Source: CBDUXP01 sp965371225 [NCBI: uncultured bacterium] (GTDB lineage Bacteria; Abyssobacteria; SURF-5; CBDUXP01). Taken from it: DNA of 64,000 nt. The stretch is taken from assembly GCA_965371225.1 (NCBI GenBank), contig CBDUXP010000005.1, positions 62,001-126,000 of the forward strand, read 5' to 3'. The number at the start of each line of letters is the position of its first letter. Positions within the stretch are counted from its first letter, which is position 1. Both the position numbers and the translations under genes were made by a program. The notes below the pieces were generated by a model. The model did no database searches, was not told the origin of the DNA, and worked only from the letters and a program-made list of their open reading frames with translations. This document shows, in pieces, positions 25,973 through 34,371 of the stretch.

Positions 25973-26056
25973 TCAAGAAGGTAGGACGCCTATGCCGCAC
26001 CCCTCGCGCAGTTTCGCCAACCCCCGCAACCCCGTCATCCCGTCTCGGCCTGCCAT
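25973..26056 (-). pseudogene. 5' remnant of a second DUF2961 gene
   Basis: From an ATG at 26056 this frame reads MAGRDGMTGLRGLAKLREG, matching the first 19 residues of the intact DUF2961 protein except Thr15 to Lys. It then diverges and stops after 27 codons. Several differences to the intact copy are at third codon positions (GCG/GCA, GGC/GGG, GAA/GAG), so the two ends have diverged under coding constraint or come from paralogues. It is not a functional gene. Confidence 0.75.
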
Positions 26057-26067
26057 AGTGCGCCTCC
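26014..26067. repeat. 54-bp direct repeat, right copy
   Basis: It matches 23329-23382 at 53 of 54 bases and in the same orientation. With the left copy it brackets a 2.6-kb segment carrying the reverse transcriptase and its partner gene. Confidence 0.9.
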
Positions 26068-26165
26068 TCGTCGGCGAAAACAAGCTTACCGTTTCATAGT
26101 CAGGATTCCGAAGCCGCCCGAGCTATTCTTGTAGTCTAGTGTGCCGGTGGAGGCTAGGGCCGAGC

Positions 26166-26756
26166 ATGCCTACTTGGAGCGAACTGGAGAGTCGATTTCG
26201 AGAGATCGAACCACAACTTCGTCATGCCAGTGCTAATCATCAGTGGGGGTACGGTGGTGAGTCCTGGTACCTGGCGGGCATCGTGGGCACGAATGTTGGC
26301 AAAAGGTTCAAGGCGCTCGCACAGATCGCTGGGGAGAAGCTAAAGGCGGATATTGAAAGAGCTGAGAAGAATGAGAGTGACCTAGTTGAAATCGCGGATG
26401 CAGTTGACCGCTGGTACAAGGCAATCTGGAGGCTCAGTAATAATTTCGAGTTCGGAACATATGGCGATCAACTTGATGCCCAGGGCAACGTACTAGGTCG
26501 CACTTACGTGGGAAGCATCCCGCAGATCGCAGAGGCGTCTTCCGTGTTCTGCCTTGAGCTTGCCGCACGCTTCACCGAAGAGGCGAAACTGGAGCCAGAC
26601 GGACCTTCCCGTACCCGAGTTGACCAGATGCTTGATCACTTGCGTGATCATCCACTCATTGCCGCGATTATCGTGATAGGAATAGTGTTTATCAGCATAG
26701 CCTCTTTTACAGACGCGGTTGAACGTCTGATCTCGCTATTGCACGTATTCGAATAA
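26166..26756 (+). CDS. Hypothetical protein with C-terminal membrane anchor
   Basis: I do not recognise the family. The ATG at 26166 is preceded by GGAGG about 15 bases upstream; a GTG at 26139 is an alternative. The 196 residues begin PTWSELESRFREIEPQL. A mainly helical soluble part runs to about 160. A helix at about 164-181 (IAAIIVIGIVFISIASF) precedes FTDAVERLISLL. A terminal helix of this kind, with the FTDA element, recurs in uncharacterised proteins of accessory regions. It lies just outside the right direct repeat but shares the lower G+C of the island, on the opposite strand to the RT pair. Confidence 0.7.
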   Translation: MPTWSELESRFREIEPQLRHASANHQWGYGGESWYLAGIVGTNVGKRFKALAQIAGEKLKADIERAEKNESDLVEIADAVDRWYKAIWRLSNNFEFGTYGDQLDAQGNVLGRTYVGSIPQIAEASSVFCLELAARFTEEAKLEPDGPSRTRVDQMLDHLRDHPLIAAIIVIGIVFISIASFTDAVERLISLLHVFE

Positions 26757-27070
26757 GCAGCGGTGACACCACTGCTTCTGCTTTGGGCCCAGCAAGCCTC
26801 CTAATTCCTACCTACACCTGTTTGGGAAGAAACGAAATAGCGCGTGTACGGGCATCGGTCGCACTGGCCTGGCTCGCTGGCGTGGTGGCCAGGGCCAGTT
26901 TGGCAGCCGGACCCCACATCCGGAAAGTCCCGCCCGTAAGGCGTACGTCCCAAACCGGTTGGGCCTGACAACACGCCATTGTGTAGGGCAGGGCTGCGAA
27001 GCCCTGCCGCCAGAGGAGCGCGCCCGCCCGTGCGAACGGGTAAGCGTATCGCTAGGTGGTTCTGCTAGAC
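26757..27070. other. Gene-free gap with one hairpin repeat
   Basis: These 314 bases sit between convergent genes. Apart from the palindrome at 26987-27008 nothing is recognisable. A CCTGACAACACGCCATTGTG stretch precedes the palindrome. Base composition returns toward the high-G+C genome average here, marking the right edge of the island. Confidence 0.6.
26987..27008. repeat. Hairpin repeat of the GTAGGGC family
   Basis: GGCAGGGCT and AGCCCTGCC form perfect 9-base arms around GCGA, directly preceded by GTAG. It lies between two convergent genes and could also act as a terminator, but no T run follows on either strand. Confidence 0.75.
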
Positions 27071-27838
27071 TTACTTTTGGCGTGAGTGCCAGGCGTCGCG
27101 GGCGGCGGCGCGTTCGGCATCGCTGAGCGTGCCGTCGCCGTCGGTGTCAAACTGTTCGAGCATTTTCGCGCGGCGCTTGGCGCGCCGTGCCTCGCGGGCT
27201 TCGCGCGCGGTGGCTTTCTCCTCATCGTTCAGCGTGCCATCCCCATCCGCGTCGAACTGCTCGATCCGTTTTTGCCGGCGGTCGGCGCGGCGCGCCATGC
27301 GCTTTTCGTGGGCGGCTGCGGCTTCTTCCTGGCTCAGCTTGCCATCCCCATCCGCGTCGAAGCGTTCGATGACCCGCTGCGGATGCGGCGAACCTCCCTT
27401 GCCATCGCCGCGTTTCGTCCTCCGTGCGTCGCGGGCCGTTCCGAGTTCGGCTTCGTCCAGCGCACCGTCGCCATCGGCATCAAAGCGCTCGAACATTTGC
27501 CGGCGGCGTTCCGCGCGGTGGGCTGTATACGCCTCGCGCGCGGCGGCTTTCTCTTCCTCGTTGAGTGTGCCGTCGCCGTCCGCATCAAACCGTTCGCGCA
27601 TCTCCGCGCGGCGGGCCTTGTGCGGTTCGCGGGCGGCCTGGCGCTCCTGCTCGTTCAGCGAGCCGTCGCCGTCCGCGTCGAAGCGTTCGATGACGTGCTG
27701 CGGGTGCGGCCGATGCCGTGCTCCACGCTGCGACCAGCCCTCGTGTTGTTCCTCAGCCGATGCGGTGTTGGGCGCGAACAGCAACAGTCCGCCGCATAGT
27801 GCGATCACGATTCCCTGAAATCCGATGGCCTTCTTCAT
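27071..27838 (-). CDS. Exported protein with six EF-hand calcium-binding motifs
   Basis: A signal peptide (GIVIALCGGLLLFAPNTASA) ends near residue 28. Six loops of the form FDADGDGxLxxxE follow, spaced by about 33-45 residues, for example FDADGDGSLNEQE, FDADGDGALDEAE and FDTDGDGTLSDAE. Each keeps the acidic positions 1, 3, 5 and 12. The linkers are rich in Arg, Ala and Glu (AAREAYTAHRAERRRQ) and predicted helical. The protein probably binds calcium in the periplasm or outside the cell. The tandem units look like recent internal duplications. No neighbour explains its role. Confidence 0.93.
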   Translation of the reverse strand: MKKAIGFQGIVIALCGGLLLFAPNTASAEEQHEGWSQRGARHRPHPQHVIERFDADGDGSLNEQERQAAREPHKARRAEMRERFDADGDGTLNEEEKAAAREAYTAHRAERRRQMFERFDADGDGALDEAELGTARDARRTKRGDGKGGSPHPQRVIERFDADGDGKLSQEEAAAAHEKRMARRADRRQKRIEQFDADGDGTLNDEEKATAREAREARRAKRRAKMLEQFDTDGDGTLSDAERAAARDAWHSRQK

Positions 27839-27946
27839 GACACGACCTCCTGGGGGCGCCGCGCGTTCGAGGGCGCGCGGCTGGACCCTCGCATCATAAG
27901 ACGCGGTCCGCTGCCAAATGGTTACATCCGCCCCCGGGGGGCGAAT

Positions 27947-29005
27947 CTAGGCGGGGGCGTCCCGGTTCAGGTGGGCCGCGAGCGCCTGTGCCAATTCTTC
28001 GTGGCCCTGCGCGTTGAAGTGGGCGGGATCGATGAAGTGTTCGGGGGAGACGGCGGTGGTGGCGTCGAGAAACGTGATCCGTTCGCGCTCGCAGGTGTCC
28101 CGCGCGAATTGCACGAACGCCGGCCACAGGTCACGCCCGTACCGCTCTTCTTCGGCGGCGTTCCAGGGATAGAACTTGAAGCGCGCGCCCACCGCATACC
28201 CATTGGGTTGCGCGACGCAGGTGAACGCAATCCCGGCTGCGTCGCAGAGGCGCGCCATGGCGGTGATGTTGTTCGCCCAGATTTCGAAGCGGCGCGGGCG
28301 CAATTCCCGCTCGCGGGCGATGGCCTCCTCCGAGTTGGGCGACCATTGCTGGGGCCCGCCGCCGGCTCCGATGCGCCGATGCCAGTACAGGCCCCCGAGC
28401 CCCGGGAACCCCGCGGCGCGCGCCAGGTGCGCGAGGCACGCGTATTCCGGGTGCTCGACGCGCACCTGGAGCCCGCGCCAATTGGTCGGGTACCCGGGCG
28501 GCAAGTCTTCCGCCGGAGCGAGGATGACGTCGTTGTACCCGCCCAGGGATATGACGTGTTGCGGGCGCCGGGGCAGAATCTGGAATGTCACGAGAAGCAG
28601 CTCCTGGCTGCTCATGTACCCCGGATACCCGGCGGATTCGATGCGCAACTCGGTCAATGCCGACGCGCGGGTGAAGTAGGCGTCCTCGACGGCGCGCACG
28701 CCTGCCCCGGCCGCCGTGGACCCGCCGAGCACCACGGCGTCCGGCGCCTCAGCCCATCGGTAGTCCTCGAAGTACGGCGAGCGTTCGAGGGTCACCGCGT
28801 CGAACGGATCGATGCCGAACATGGAATAGGGCGTCAGGCCGGAGAACGTGGTGGGCACCATGGCCGGCACGTCTTCTTCCAGCACCCCGCGCGCGTGTAT
28901 CTCGACCGCGTACAACGCCGCGCCAAACACGCAGAGCGTTCCGCCCGCGAGGACGATCTTGAAGCGCGTCCGCCTGGGGCGCGCCGGGCTGGATTCTTCT
29001 CCCAT
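27947..29005 (-). CDS. Membrane-anchored SGNH/GDSL-like hydrolase
   Basis: An N-terminal helix (IVLAGGTLCVFGAALYAVEI) anchors a 350-residue protein. The SGNH blocks are present: AVVLGGSTAAGAG with the nucleophile Ser, SLGGYNDVILA with the oxyanion Gly and Asn, and FIDPAHFNAQGHEELA with the Asp-x-x-His pair. Such enzymes remove acetyl or acyl groups from glycans or lipids. The active site should face the periplasm. Substrate unknown. Confidence 0.88.
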   Translation of the reverse strand: MGEESSPARPRRTRFKIVLAGGTLCVFGAALYAVEIHARGVLEEDVPAMVPTTFSGLTPYSMFGIDPFDAVTLERSPYFEDYRWAEAPDAVVLGGSTAAGAGVRAVEDAYFTRASALTELRIESAGYPGYMSSQELLLVTFQILPRRPQHVISLGGYNDVILAPAEDLPPGYPTNWRGLQVRVEHPEYACLAHLARAAGFPGLGGLYWHRRIGAGGGPQQWSPNSEEAIARERELRPRRFEIWANNITAMARLCDAAGIAFTCVAQPNGYAVGARFKFYPWNAAEEERYGRDLWPAFVQFARDTCERERITFLDATTAVSPEHFIDPAHFNAQGHEELAQALAAHLNRDAPA

Positions 29006-29029
29006 AAGTCCTCACCTTCCCCTTGTCCG

Positions 29030-29055
29030 GAGATGTCGCAGATGACGCAGATTCT
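29030..29055. repeat. Short fragment of the CGCAGAT word repeat
   Basis: GAGATGTCGCAGATGACGCA followed by GATTCT resembles the words at 21831-21863. It lies just upstream of the SGNH gene start. Confidence 0.5.
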
Positions 29056-29145
29056 ATCGAATGGACCCCACCGCGGCACGCGGCGCATGGGCGCAGGGCA
29101 TCGCGCCAGGACGGGACACGGCCCGCCGAACGTGGGGCTCAGTCG

Positions 29146-31041
29146 CTAGGTCCGTTCGGTGTCGGGGAATGCCGAGCGCGACCAGGCGCGCCAGGCGACG
29201 GGGTCGTCGCCGATGTCTTGGCCCGTGAGGCGTTGCAGCACCTCCACGATCAGAAACCGCACGGCGAACTCGGGATCGTCCACGCGATCCACGAGCATGC
29301 GCGACGCGGCGGGACCGCCGATGCGCCCGGCGCACTGCACCACCGCCCGCCGGCCGTCGGCATCCAGCGTCATCCACACCGCGCGCAAGTGCGGCAGCGC
29401 CTGGCCGCCGTACGCGGCGATGGTTCGCGTCAACTGGCCGCGCAAGGTCGGGTCGGCGCCCTGGTACGCTTGCGCCAGGTGGGGCAGGTAGGTGGAGTCC
29501 GCTTCGAATTGCAGTCCGGTAAGCGCCGCCGCGCGCACGCGCGGGTCCGCGTCCCGAAGCGCGGCCAGGGCCATCGCGGTCGCGCCCGGCGTCGCCAGGG
29601 CAATCAGGCCGTCGACCGCGTGCACCCGCACCACGGGATCCGGATCGCCGAGCGCGGCCGCCAGATGCGGCGCCACCTCCGGCGTCCCGATCTCGCGCAG
29701 GGTCTGGTAGAGCCGCTGCCGATGCGCGCCCTGCGCGTCGGGCAATGCGGCGGCCAGCACCGGGACGGCGCGCGCGCCGAACCGGTCCACTCCATGCACA
29801 GCGAACGCTCCGACCCCGGCGCCATCGACTGCCACAAGACGGACTAGCACCGGCAGCCCGACGCTCACATGCCACTGCGCAATCCACGCGCCGACGCCCC
29901 CGGCCACCATACTGCTCACCACCAGCAGCGCCGCATGGCGCCGGATCCACGAGGGCCCCGTAGGGCGTACGGACCTCGCCACCGCCGGCCGGTCCACCAC
30001 CTTCCGGCGGGGTGACGCGGGGGGGGCGCCGGGACCCGGCTCAGGATCGAACGGTGCGGGGGTCGCCGCGGGGGCGTCCGCCTCCTCCGCCGCCGCCGCG
30101 GGCTCGGCGCCAATGGGTGCCGTGTCCGGCCCCTCCGTATCCAGGTCCATGGTGCCGAGGAACACCACTTGCGCCTCTCGCCGCAATCCCTCCTCGAACG
30201 CCTCGGGCGAATCGAGATCCGGAAACAAGTCGTGAAGGCGCGCTTTGAGCCGTTCTGCGACCCCCGCCGCGAACGCGGGGCGCTGTACGGGATCGGGTTC
30301 GAGTAACGCGTCGAGCACCGCGGTCGTGTCCGGGCCCAAGTCGTCCCGCAGATCGGCGATCGGCACGGCGCTCCCCGCTTCGATGCTCTTGAGCACGGCC
30401 AGGGGACCGTCACCCGTATGGAGCGGCCGGCCGGTCAACATCTCGTACATGGTCGCGCCGAGCGCGTAGAGGTCTGCGCGGCCGTCGACCGCCTCGCCGC
30501 GCAGCTGTTCGGGCGGACAGTAGGCGGCGGTGCCGAGGAACGCGCCGATTTCGGATGCGGGGACGTGGCCGTAGAGCAGCGCCAACCCAAAGTCCGTCAC
30601 GTACACGGTGCCCGCGCGATTGACCATGATGTTCGCCGGCTTGATATCGCGGTGCATGAAGCCCTTGCAGTGGGCGTGGTCGAGCGCGGTGGCGACGCGA
30701 TAGGCGACGACGAGCGCCTGCCGCTCCGTAAAGGCCCCGCGCCCCGCCAGCAACTGGGCGACGGTGCGGCCGCGGAAATACTCCATGGCGAAATAGTGGT
30801 GGCCGTCGGCCATCTCCCCCGTGCCGAGGGTCCGCAGAATGGCGGGGTGCTGGAGCTGGGTGCCCGCATCCGCCTCCCGCCGAAAGCGCTCCACATGGGG
30901 CTTCTCGTCCCCCAGGTGCTGATGCAAGACTTTCAGCGCCACTTGCTCCCCCCGCGAGCTGCGCGCCAGGTAGACGGTGCCCATGCCCCCGCGGCCAAGC
31001 TGGCGCACGATGCGATACGCGCCGACGACACGCCCGATCAT
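29146..31041 (-). CDS. Ser/Thr protein kinase with transmembrane helix and HEAT repeats
   Basis: I start at ATG 31041 (MIGRVVGAYRIVRQLGRGGM); upstream frame is atypical. Kinase motifs are intact: GRGGMGTVY, VALKVL (Lys37), HRDIKPANIM (130-139), DFGLA (150-154) and CPPEQLRGEAVDGRADLYAL. A Pro/Ala/Glu linker leads to a membrane helix near 369-388. The outside part, about 415-631, contains HEAT-type repeats such as PEVAPHLAAALGDPDPVVRV and ATAMALAALRDADPRVRAAA. The kinase is cytoplasmic and the HEAT domain likely periplasmic. It is divergent from an ABC operon that encodes another HEAT protein. Confidence 0.92.
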   Translation of the reverse strand: MIGRVVGAYRIVRQLGRGGMGTVYLARSSRGEQVALKVLHQHLGDEKPHVERFRREADAGTQLQHPAILRTLGTGEMADGHHYFAMEYFRGRTVAQLLAGRGAFTERQALVVAYRVATALDHAHCKGFMHRDIKPANIMVNRAGTVYVTDFGLALLYGHVPASEIGAFLGTAAYCPPEQLRGEAVDGRADLYALGATMYEMLTGRPLHTGDGPLAVLKSIEAGSAVPIADLRDDLGPDTTAVLDALLEPDPVQRPAFAAGVAERLKARLHDLFPDLDSPEAFEEGLRREAQVVFLGTMDLDTEGPDTAPIGAEPAAAAEEADAPAATPAPFDPEPGPGAPPASPRRKVVDRPAVARSVRPTGPSWIRRHAALLVVSSMVAGGVGAWIAQWHVSVGLPVLVRLVAVDGAGVGAFAVHGVDRFGARAVPVLAAALPDAQGAHRQRLYQTLREIGTPEVAPHLAAALGDPDPVVRVHAVDGLIALATPGATAMALAALRDADPRVRAAALTGLQFEADSTYLPHLAQAYQGADPTLRGQLTRTIAAYGGQALPHLRAVWMTLDADGRRAVVQCAGRIGGPAASRMLVDRVDDPEFAVRFLIVEVLQRLTGQDIGDDPVAWRAWSRSAFPDTERT

Positions 31042-31162
31042 CGGGTCAGAACTATCTGTAGGGCTATGGCGCGGCTCTACCACAACACCTAGTGTACCAG
31101 TAAGCCCGTGGAAGTTTGACCTTTCCCGGCCAGTTGCATAGGCTGCCGCTGCCTGGGGACCC

Positions 31163-31894
31163 ATGATTCGCCTGGAGAATCTCACGAAACATTACGGCGC
31201 CGTGCACGCCCTGGACGGCCTCTCACTGGAGGTGCCGGCGGGCTGCATCTTCGCGTTCCTGGGCCCCAACGGGGCGGGCAAGACCACCACCATCCGGATC
31301 CTCACCGGTCTCACCGCCCCGAGCAGCGGCGGGGCGTTTATCGACGGCCACGACACTATTCACGACCACCTGGCGTTGAAGCGGGTGGTGGGGTACGTGC
31401 CCGATCATCCGTACATCTATGAACGGCTGACGGGCCGGGAGTTTCTGTGGTTCGTGGGGGGGCTCTATGGGATTCCGGAGCCGGAGCGCGACGCCGCCTG
31501 CCAGGCCATGCTCGAGCAGTTCGGGTTGGGGGACGGGGCGGACCGGCTGGTGGAAACCTATTCGCACGGCATGCGCCAGCGGCTGGCCTTCTGCTCCGCC
31601 CTGCTTATCGATCCCCCCGTGCTGATCTGCGACGAGCCGTGGCTGGGGCTGGACCCACACAACGTACGCCTCGTGAAAGACTTGCTGGGGGCGAAGACGG
31701 CGCGGGGACACACGATTTTTCTGTCGACTCATTCGCTGGCCATCGCCGAGGAGATTGCGGACGTGATCGGCATCCTCGACGCGGGGCGGCTGCTGCACAT
31801 GGGGACCGTGACGGAGACCCTGGCCCTGCGGCAGGCGGGCACGCTCGAGGAACTCTTCCTCGCGGTGACCGGGCCCGCGGCGTTGGCGGAATGA
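31163..31894 (+). CDS. ABC transporter ATP-binding protein
   Basis: This 243-residue protein has Walker A GPNGAGKTT, Q-loop region YVPDHPYIYERLTG, signature YSHGMRQRL (a variant of LSGGQ), Walker B VLICDEPWLGLDP, and the switch histidine in STHSLAIAEE. It resembles ATPases of ABC-2-type exporters. The signature Ser-His-Gly form is common in that group. Its TGA overlaps the permease ATG. Confidence 0.95.
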   Translation: MIRLENLTKHYGAVHALDGLSLEVPAGCIFAFLGPNGAGKTTTIRILTGLTAPSSGGAFIDGHDTIHDHLALKRVVGYVPDHPYIYERLTGREFLWFVGGLYGIPEPERDAACQAMLEQFGLGDGADRLVETYSHGMRQRLAFCSALLIDPPVLICDEPWLGLDPHNVRLVKDLLGAKTARGHTIFLSTHSLAIAEEIADVIGILDAGRLLHMGTVTETLALRQAGTLEELFLAVTGPAALAE

Positions 31895-33573
31895 ACGCGG
31901 ACGCACTCTTCCTCGCGACGAAAGTGCGGCTGTGGCGCAACTGGGCCCGGGCGCAAACGGGGCGGCCGGGGCGCAGCGTGCTCACCGGCGCAGTCATGCT
32001 GTTCACCTGGGGCGCGCTATACCTGATGTTCCAGAGCGGCTTCCGGTACGCGCAGTGGGTGCACTACCTGGACGTGTACCTGATCTCCGGGATGTTCGGG
32101 GTGTTCTTCCTGTTGATGCTGCTTCTGCTGGTGCTCACGAGCGTCGTGCAGACGAGCCATGGGCTGTACCACGCAGCCGAAGCGGGCCTGCTCATGCACC
32201 TCCCCATCGCCCCCGCGCGGGCGGCGCTCTACCGCAGCATCGAGCTGAGCCTGCTCAACAGCGCGGGCGCGCTCTTCCTCTGCACGCCGGCCGTGGCCGC
32301 GTACATCGTGGTCGAACAGGTCCCCCGCCTCCAGGCGGTACAGGCGCTGCTGCTCCTGCTGCCGCTCCTGGTGATTCCGAACTGCGTAGGGGCGAGCCTC
32401 ACGATTCTGCTGCGCCGCGCCGCGGGCCGCGTGCCCACGCGCGTGTTCGTGGTGGGCGGCATCCTGCTGCTGCTCGCATCCGCCTATGCCCTGCTGACCA
32501 CGTTCGACTTCGGCATGTTCGACGAGACCGAGCACGCCGTCCGGCTGTTGAATCAAACCGCGCAGTCGCTCAGCGGCACGCGGGCGTGGTTCTTGCCGAG
32601 CCACTGGTACGTGGAAGCGGTTTTCAGCCCGGCGCGCGGGTATCCGAAGATGACCTGGTGGTTCGGCAGCGTGTTGGCGACGGTGGCCTGCGTCTGCCTG
32701 GTGGGGTGGGCGGCCACGATTCGCTGGTCGTACTACCCCAGTTGGCTGGCGGACCGCGGCGCGGCCGCGCACGCGCCGGCGCCCCGCAGCGCCATCAATC
32801 GGTTAGCGCTATGGACGCGCCGCTTGCGGCCGCTCCCGGAGACGGCGCGGACTTTGCTGGCGAAGGATGCGCTACTGTTCGTCCGCGAACCCGTCGTGCG
32901 CACGCAGGGGCTGGTCATGGCGGGACTCCTGCTGGTGTACTTCGCCAGCCTCCGCTCCCTGTACACGGGGCTCGTGGCGAACCCGCTGCACAAGCAATTG
33001 ATTGCGGTGATGAACTTCGCGGCGCTCGGCATTCTCCTCTCCGCGTTCGGGGCCCGCTTCCTGCTGCCGTTGCTCAGCCTGGAGGGGCGTAAATTCTGGC
33101 TGCTGCGTACCGCCCCGCCGCGGCTGAGTTACCTGCTCCTGCAGAAGTGGGTGTTCAGCGCGCTCGTGCTGCTGGCGCTCGGCCAGCCGATGCTGGCGCT
33201 GTCGAACTACATGACGACCATGGACCGGGTCTTCGTGCTCGCCAGCCATGGCGCGCTCCTGTTCCTGGCGCCGACGCTCGCGGCGGTGTGCGTCGGGCTC
33301 GGGGCCATGTTTCCCGACTTCGCGGGTGATGGCGCGCAGACGGGACCGGCCGCCACGTTCGCCTTCGTACTGTGCGTCGCCTTCCTCGCCACGTTCCTCG
33401 TCATGATCGGCGTTCCGTACTACTTCTACACCCTCGTGGAGAGCCTGAGCTATGCCGACTTTCTCCACCGCTTGGCGCGCAACGTCATCGGGGCGGGACT
33501 GGTCGGGTGGGGCAGCGGGCTGCTGCTCATGGTGTTGGGGCACCTGCGATTGAACCGGGTCGACCAGACATGA
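31891..33573 (+). CDS. ABC transporter permease (ABC-2 exporter type)
   Basis: I start at ATG 31891, which overlaps the upstream stop (ATGA), giving 560 residues; a much longer upstream frame is spurious. About 12 hydrophobic helices are visible, including FGVFFLLMLLLLVLTSVVQT, VFVVGGILLLLASAYALLTT and FAFVLCVAFLATFLVMIGV. A central cytoplasmic segment RLRPLPETARTLLAKDALLF lies between two helix sets. It forms the membrane part of the transporter with the ATPase just upstream. The transported molecule is unknown. Confidence 0.92.
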   Translation: MNADALFLATKVRLWRNWARAQTGRPGRSVLTGAVMLFTWGALYLMFQSGFRYAQWVHYLDVYLISGMFGVFFLLMLLLLVLTSVVQTSHGLYHAAEAGLLMHLPIAPARAALYRSIELSLLNSAGALFLCTPAVAAYIVVEQVPRLQAVQALLLLLPLLVIPNCVGASLTILLRRAAGRVPTRVFVVGGILLLLASAYALLTTFDFGMFDETEHAVRLLNQTAQSLSGTRAWFLPSHWYVEAVFSPARGYPKMTWWFGSVLATVACVCLVGWAATIRWSYYPSWLADRGAAAHAPAPRSAINRLALWTRRLRPLPETARTLLAKDALLFVREPVVRTQGLVMAGLLLVYFASLRSLYTGLVANPLHKQLIAVMNFAALGILLSAFGARFLLPLLSLEGRKFWLLRTAPPRLSYLLLQKWVFSALVLLALGQPMLALSNYMTTMDRVFVLASHGALLFLAPTLAAVCVGLGAMFPDFAGDGAQTGPAATFAFVLCVAFLATFLVMIGVPYYFYTLVESLSYADFLHRLARNVIGAGLVGWGSGLLLMVLGHLRLNRVDQT

Positions 33574-34301
33574 GCGCCGTCCCGCTCCCCGCGCCCGCCG
33601 CCCTGCAGCCCCCGCGGCTGCGCCCGTGGATCGGCTTGCTGGCGCTCGTACTGGTGGCGGACGTGCTGGTGTTCTGGCGCGTGTTCGGGTTCCGGGTGCC
33701 GGCCCAGTACCAGTACGAGATCACCCCGGAGAACGAGGCGCGGCTCCGCGGGTTGCTGGACGAAGTCAACGAGACGTGGCCCGACCAACGGGTGTTCATC
33801 CTGGCCATGGTGGCCATCAAGTTCGACATCGGCGTGCAAGCGATCCCCACGCTGATCGAGTACACGAAACACGACAGTCGGGTCATGCGGCGCGTGGCGC
33901 TGGGAGCGCTGGGCGCATTGCAGGACCAGACCGCCACGCCGGCGGTGCTGGAGGCAATGGACGATCCGTATCCCATGGTGGTGTTTTCGGCGACGATGAC
34001 CCTGGGGGACTTGGGAGACCGGCGCAGCCTGGATCGGCTGCGGGAGGCGCTGGATCACCCGGACTACCGAGTGCGGGCGAGCGCAGCACTCAACATGGGC
34101 ATCGTGGGGCCCCGGGTCGAGGACGTGGAAGCGCTGATCGCGCACATCGAGGATCCGCACAACCAGGTGGGCCGCACGATACACCAGGTGCTGAGCGAAG
34201 TGTGTGCGGTGAACCCCCGGTTCCTCGGCCGCTCCCGCGCGGCGTGGGAGCAGTGGTGGGAGGCGACCGGCCGGGCCACAGTGGCGGTCCCGAGCAGCTA
34301 G
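33570..34301 (+). CDS. Membrane-anchored HEAT-repeat protein
   Basis: It starts at ATG 33570, overlapping the permease stop by four bases. The 243 residues have one N-terminal helix (IGLLALVLVADVLVFWRVFG), followed by HEAT repeats: VQAIPTLIEYTKHDSRVMRR, TATPAVLEAMDDPYPMVVFS and RSLDRLREALDHPDYRVRAS. The fold matches the extracellular part of the kinase encoded divergently at 29146-31041. Coupled translation with the transporter suggests it is a subunit or partner of that system. Confidence 0.88.
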   Translation: MSAVPLPAPAALQPPRLRPWIGLLALVLVADVLVFWRVFGFRVPAQYQYEITPENEARLRGLLDEVNETWPDQRVFILAMVAIKFDIGVQAIPTLIEYTKHDSRVMRRVALGALGALQDQTATPAVLEAMDDPYPMVVFSATMTLGDLGDRRSLDRLREALDHPDYRVRASAALNMGIVGPRVEDVEALIAHIEDPHNQVGRTIHQVLSEVCAVNPRFLGRSRAAWEQWWEATGRATVAVPSS

Positions 34302-34371
34302 CGCGTCCGCGGGGCCGCTTGCTGGCGTTTTTCGCGCTGTGTTAGGGTAGTTGTCACACCCGGTTCACGTC

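Larger units (their letters stand above)
25827..26165. other. Gap upstream of the reverse transcriptase (possible promoter or non-coding RNA region)
   Basis: This gap is over 300 bases. It holds the truncated DUF2961 remnant and the right direct repeat. The segment 25827-25972 just upstream of the RT gene has no coding potential that I can support. Some defence reverse transcriptases use a structured RNA encoded beside the gene, so this is where one would look. Only small stems such as TGCCG/CGGCA near 25912-25930 are visible by eye. Confidence 0.4.

Noticed and set aside
23329-26067. Insertion sequence or composite transposon
   Set aside because: No transposase or terminal inverted repeats; the 54-bp repeats are gene-derived and far longer than a usual target duplication.
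31447-31890. N-terminal extension of the ABC permease
   Set aside because: It overlaps the ATPase gene entirely. ATG 31891 overlaps the ATPase stop in ATGA fashion and begins normal permease sequence.
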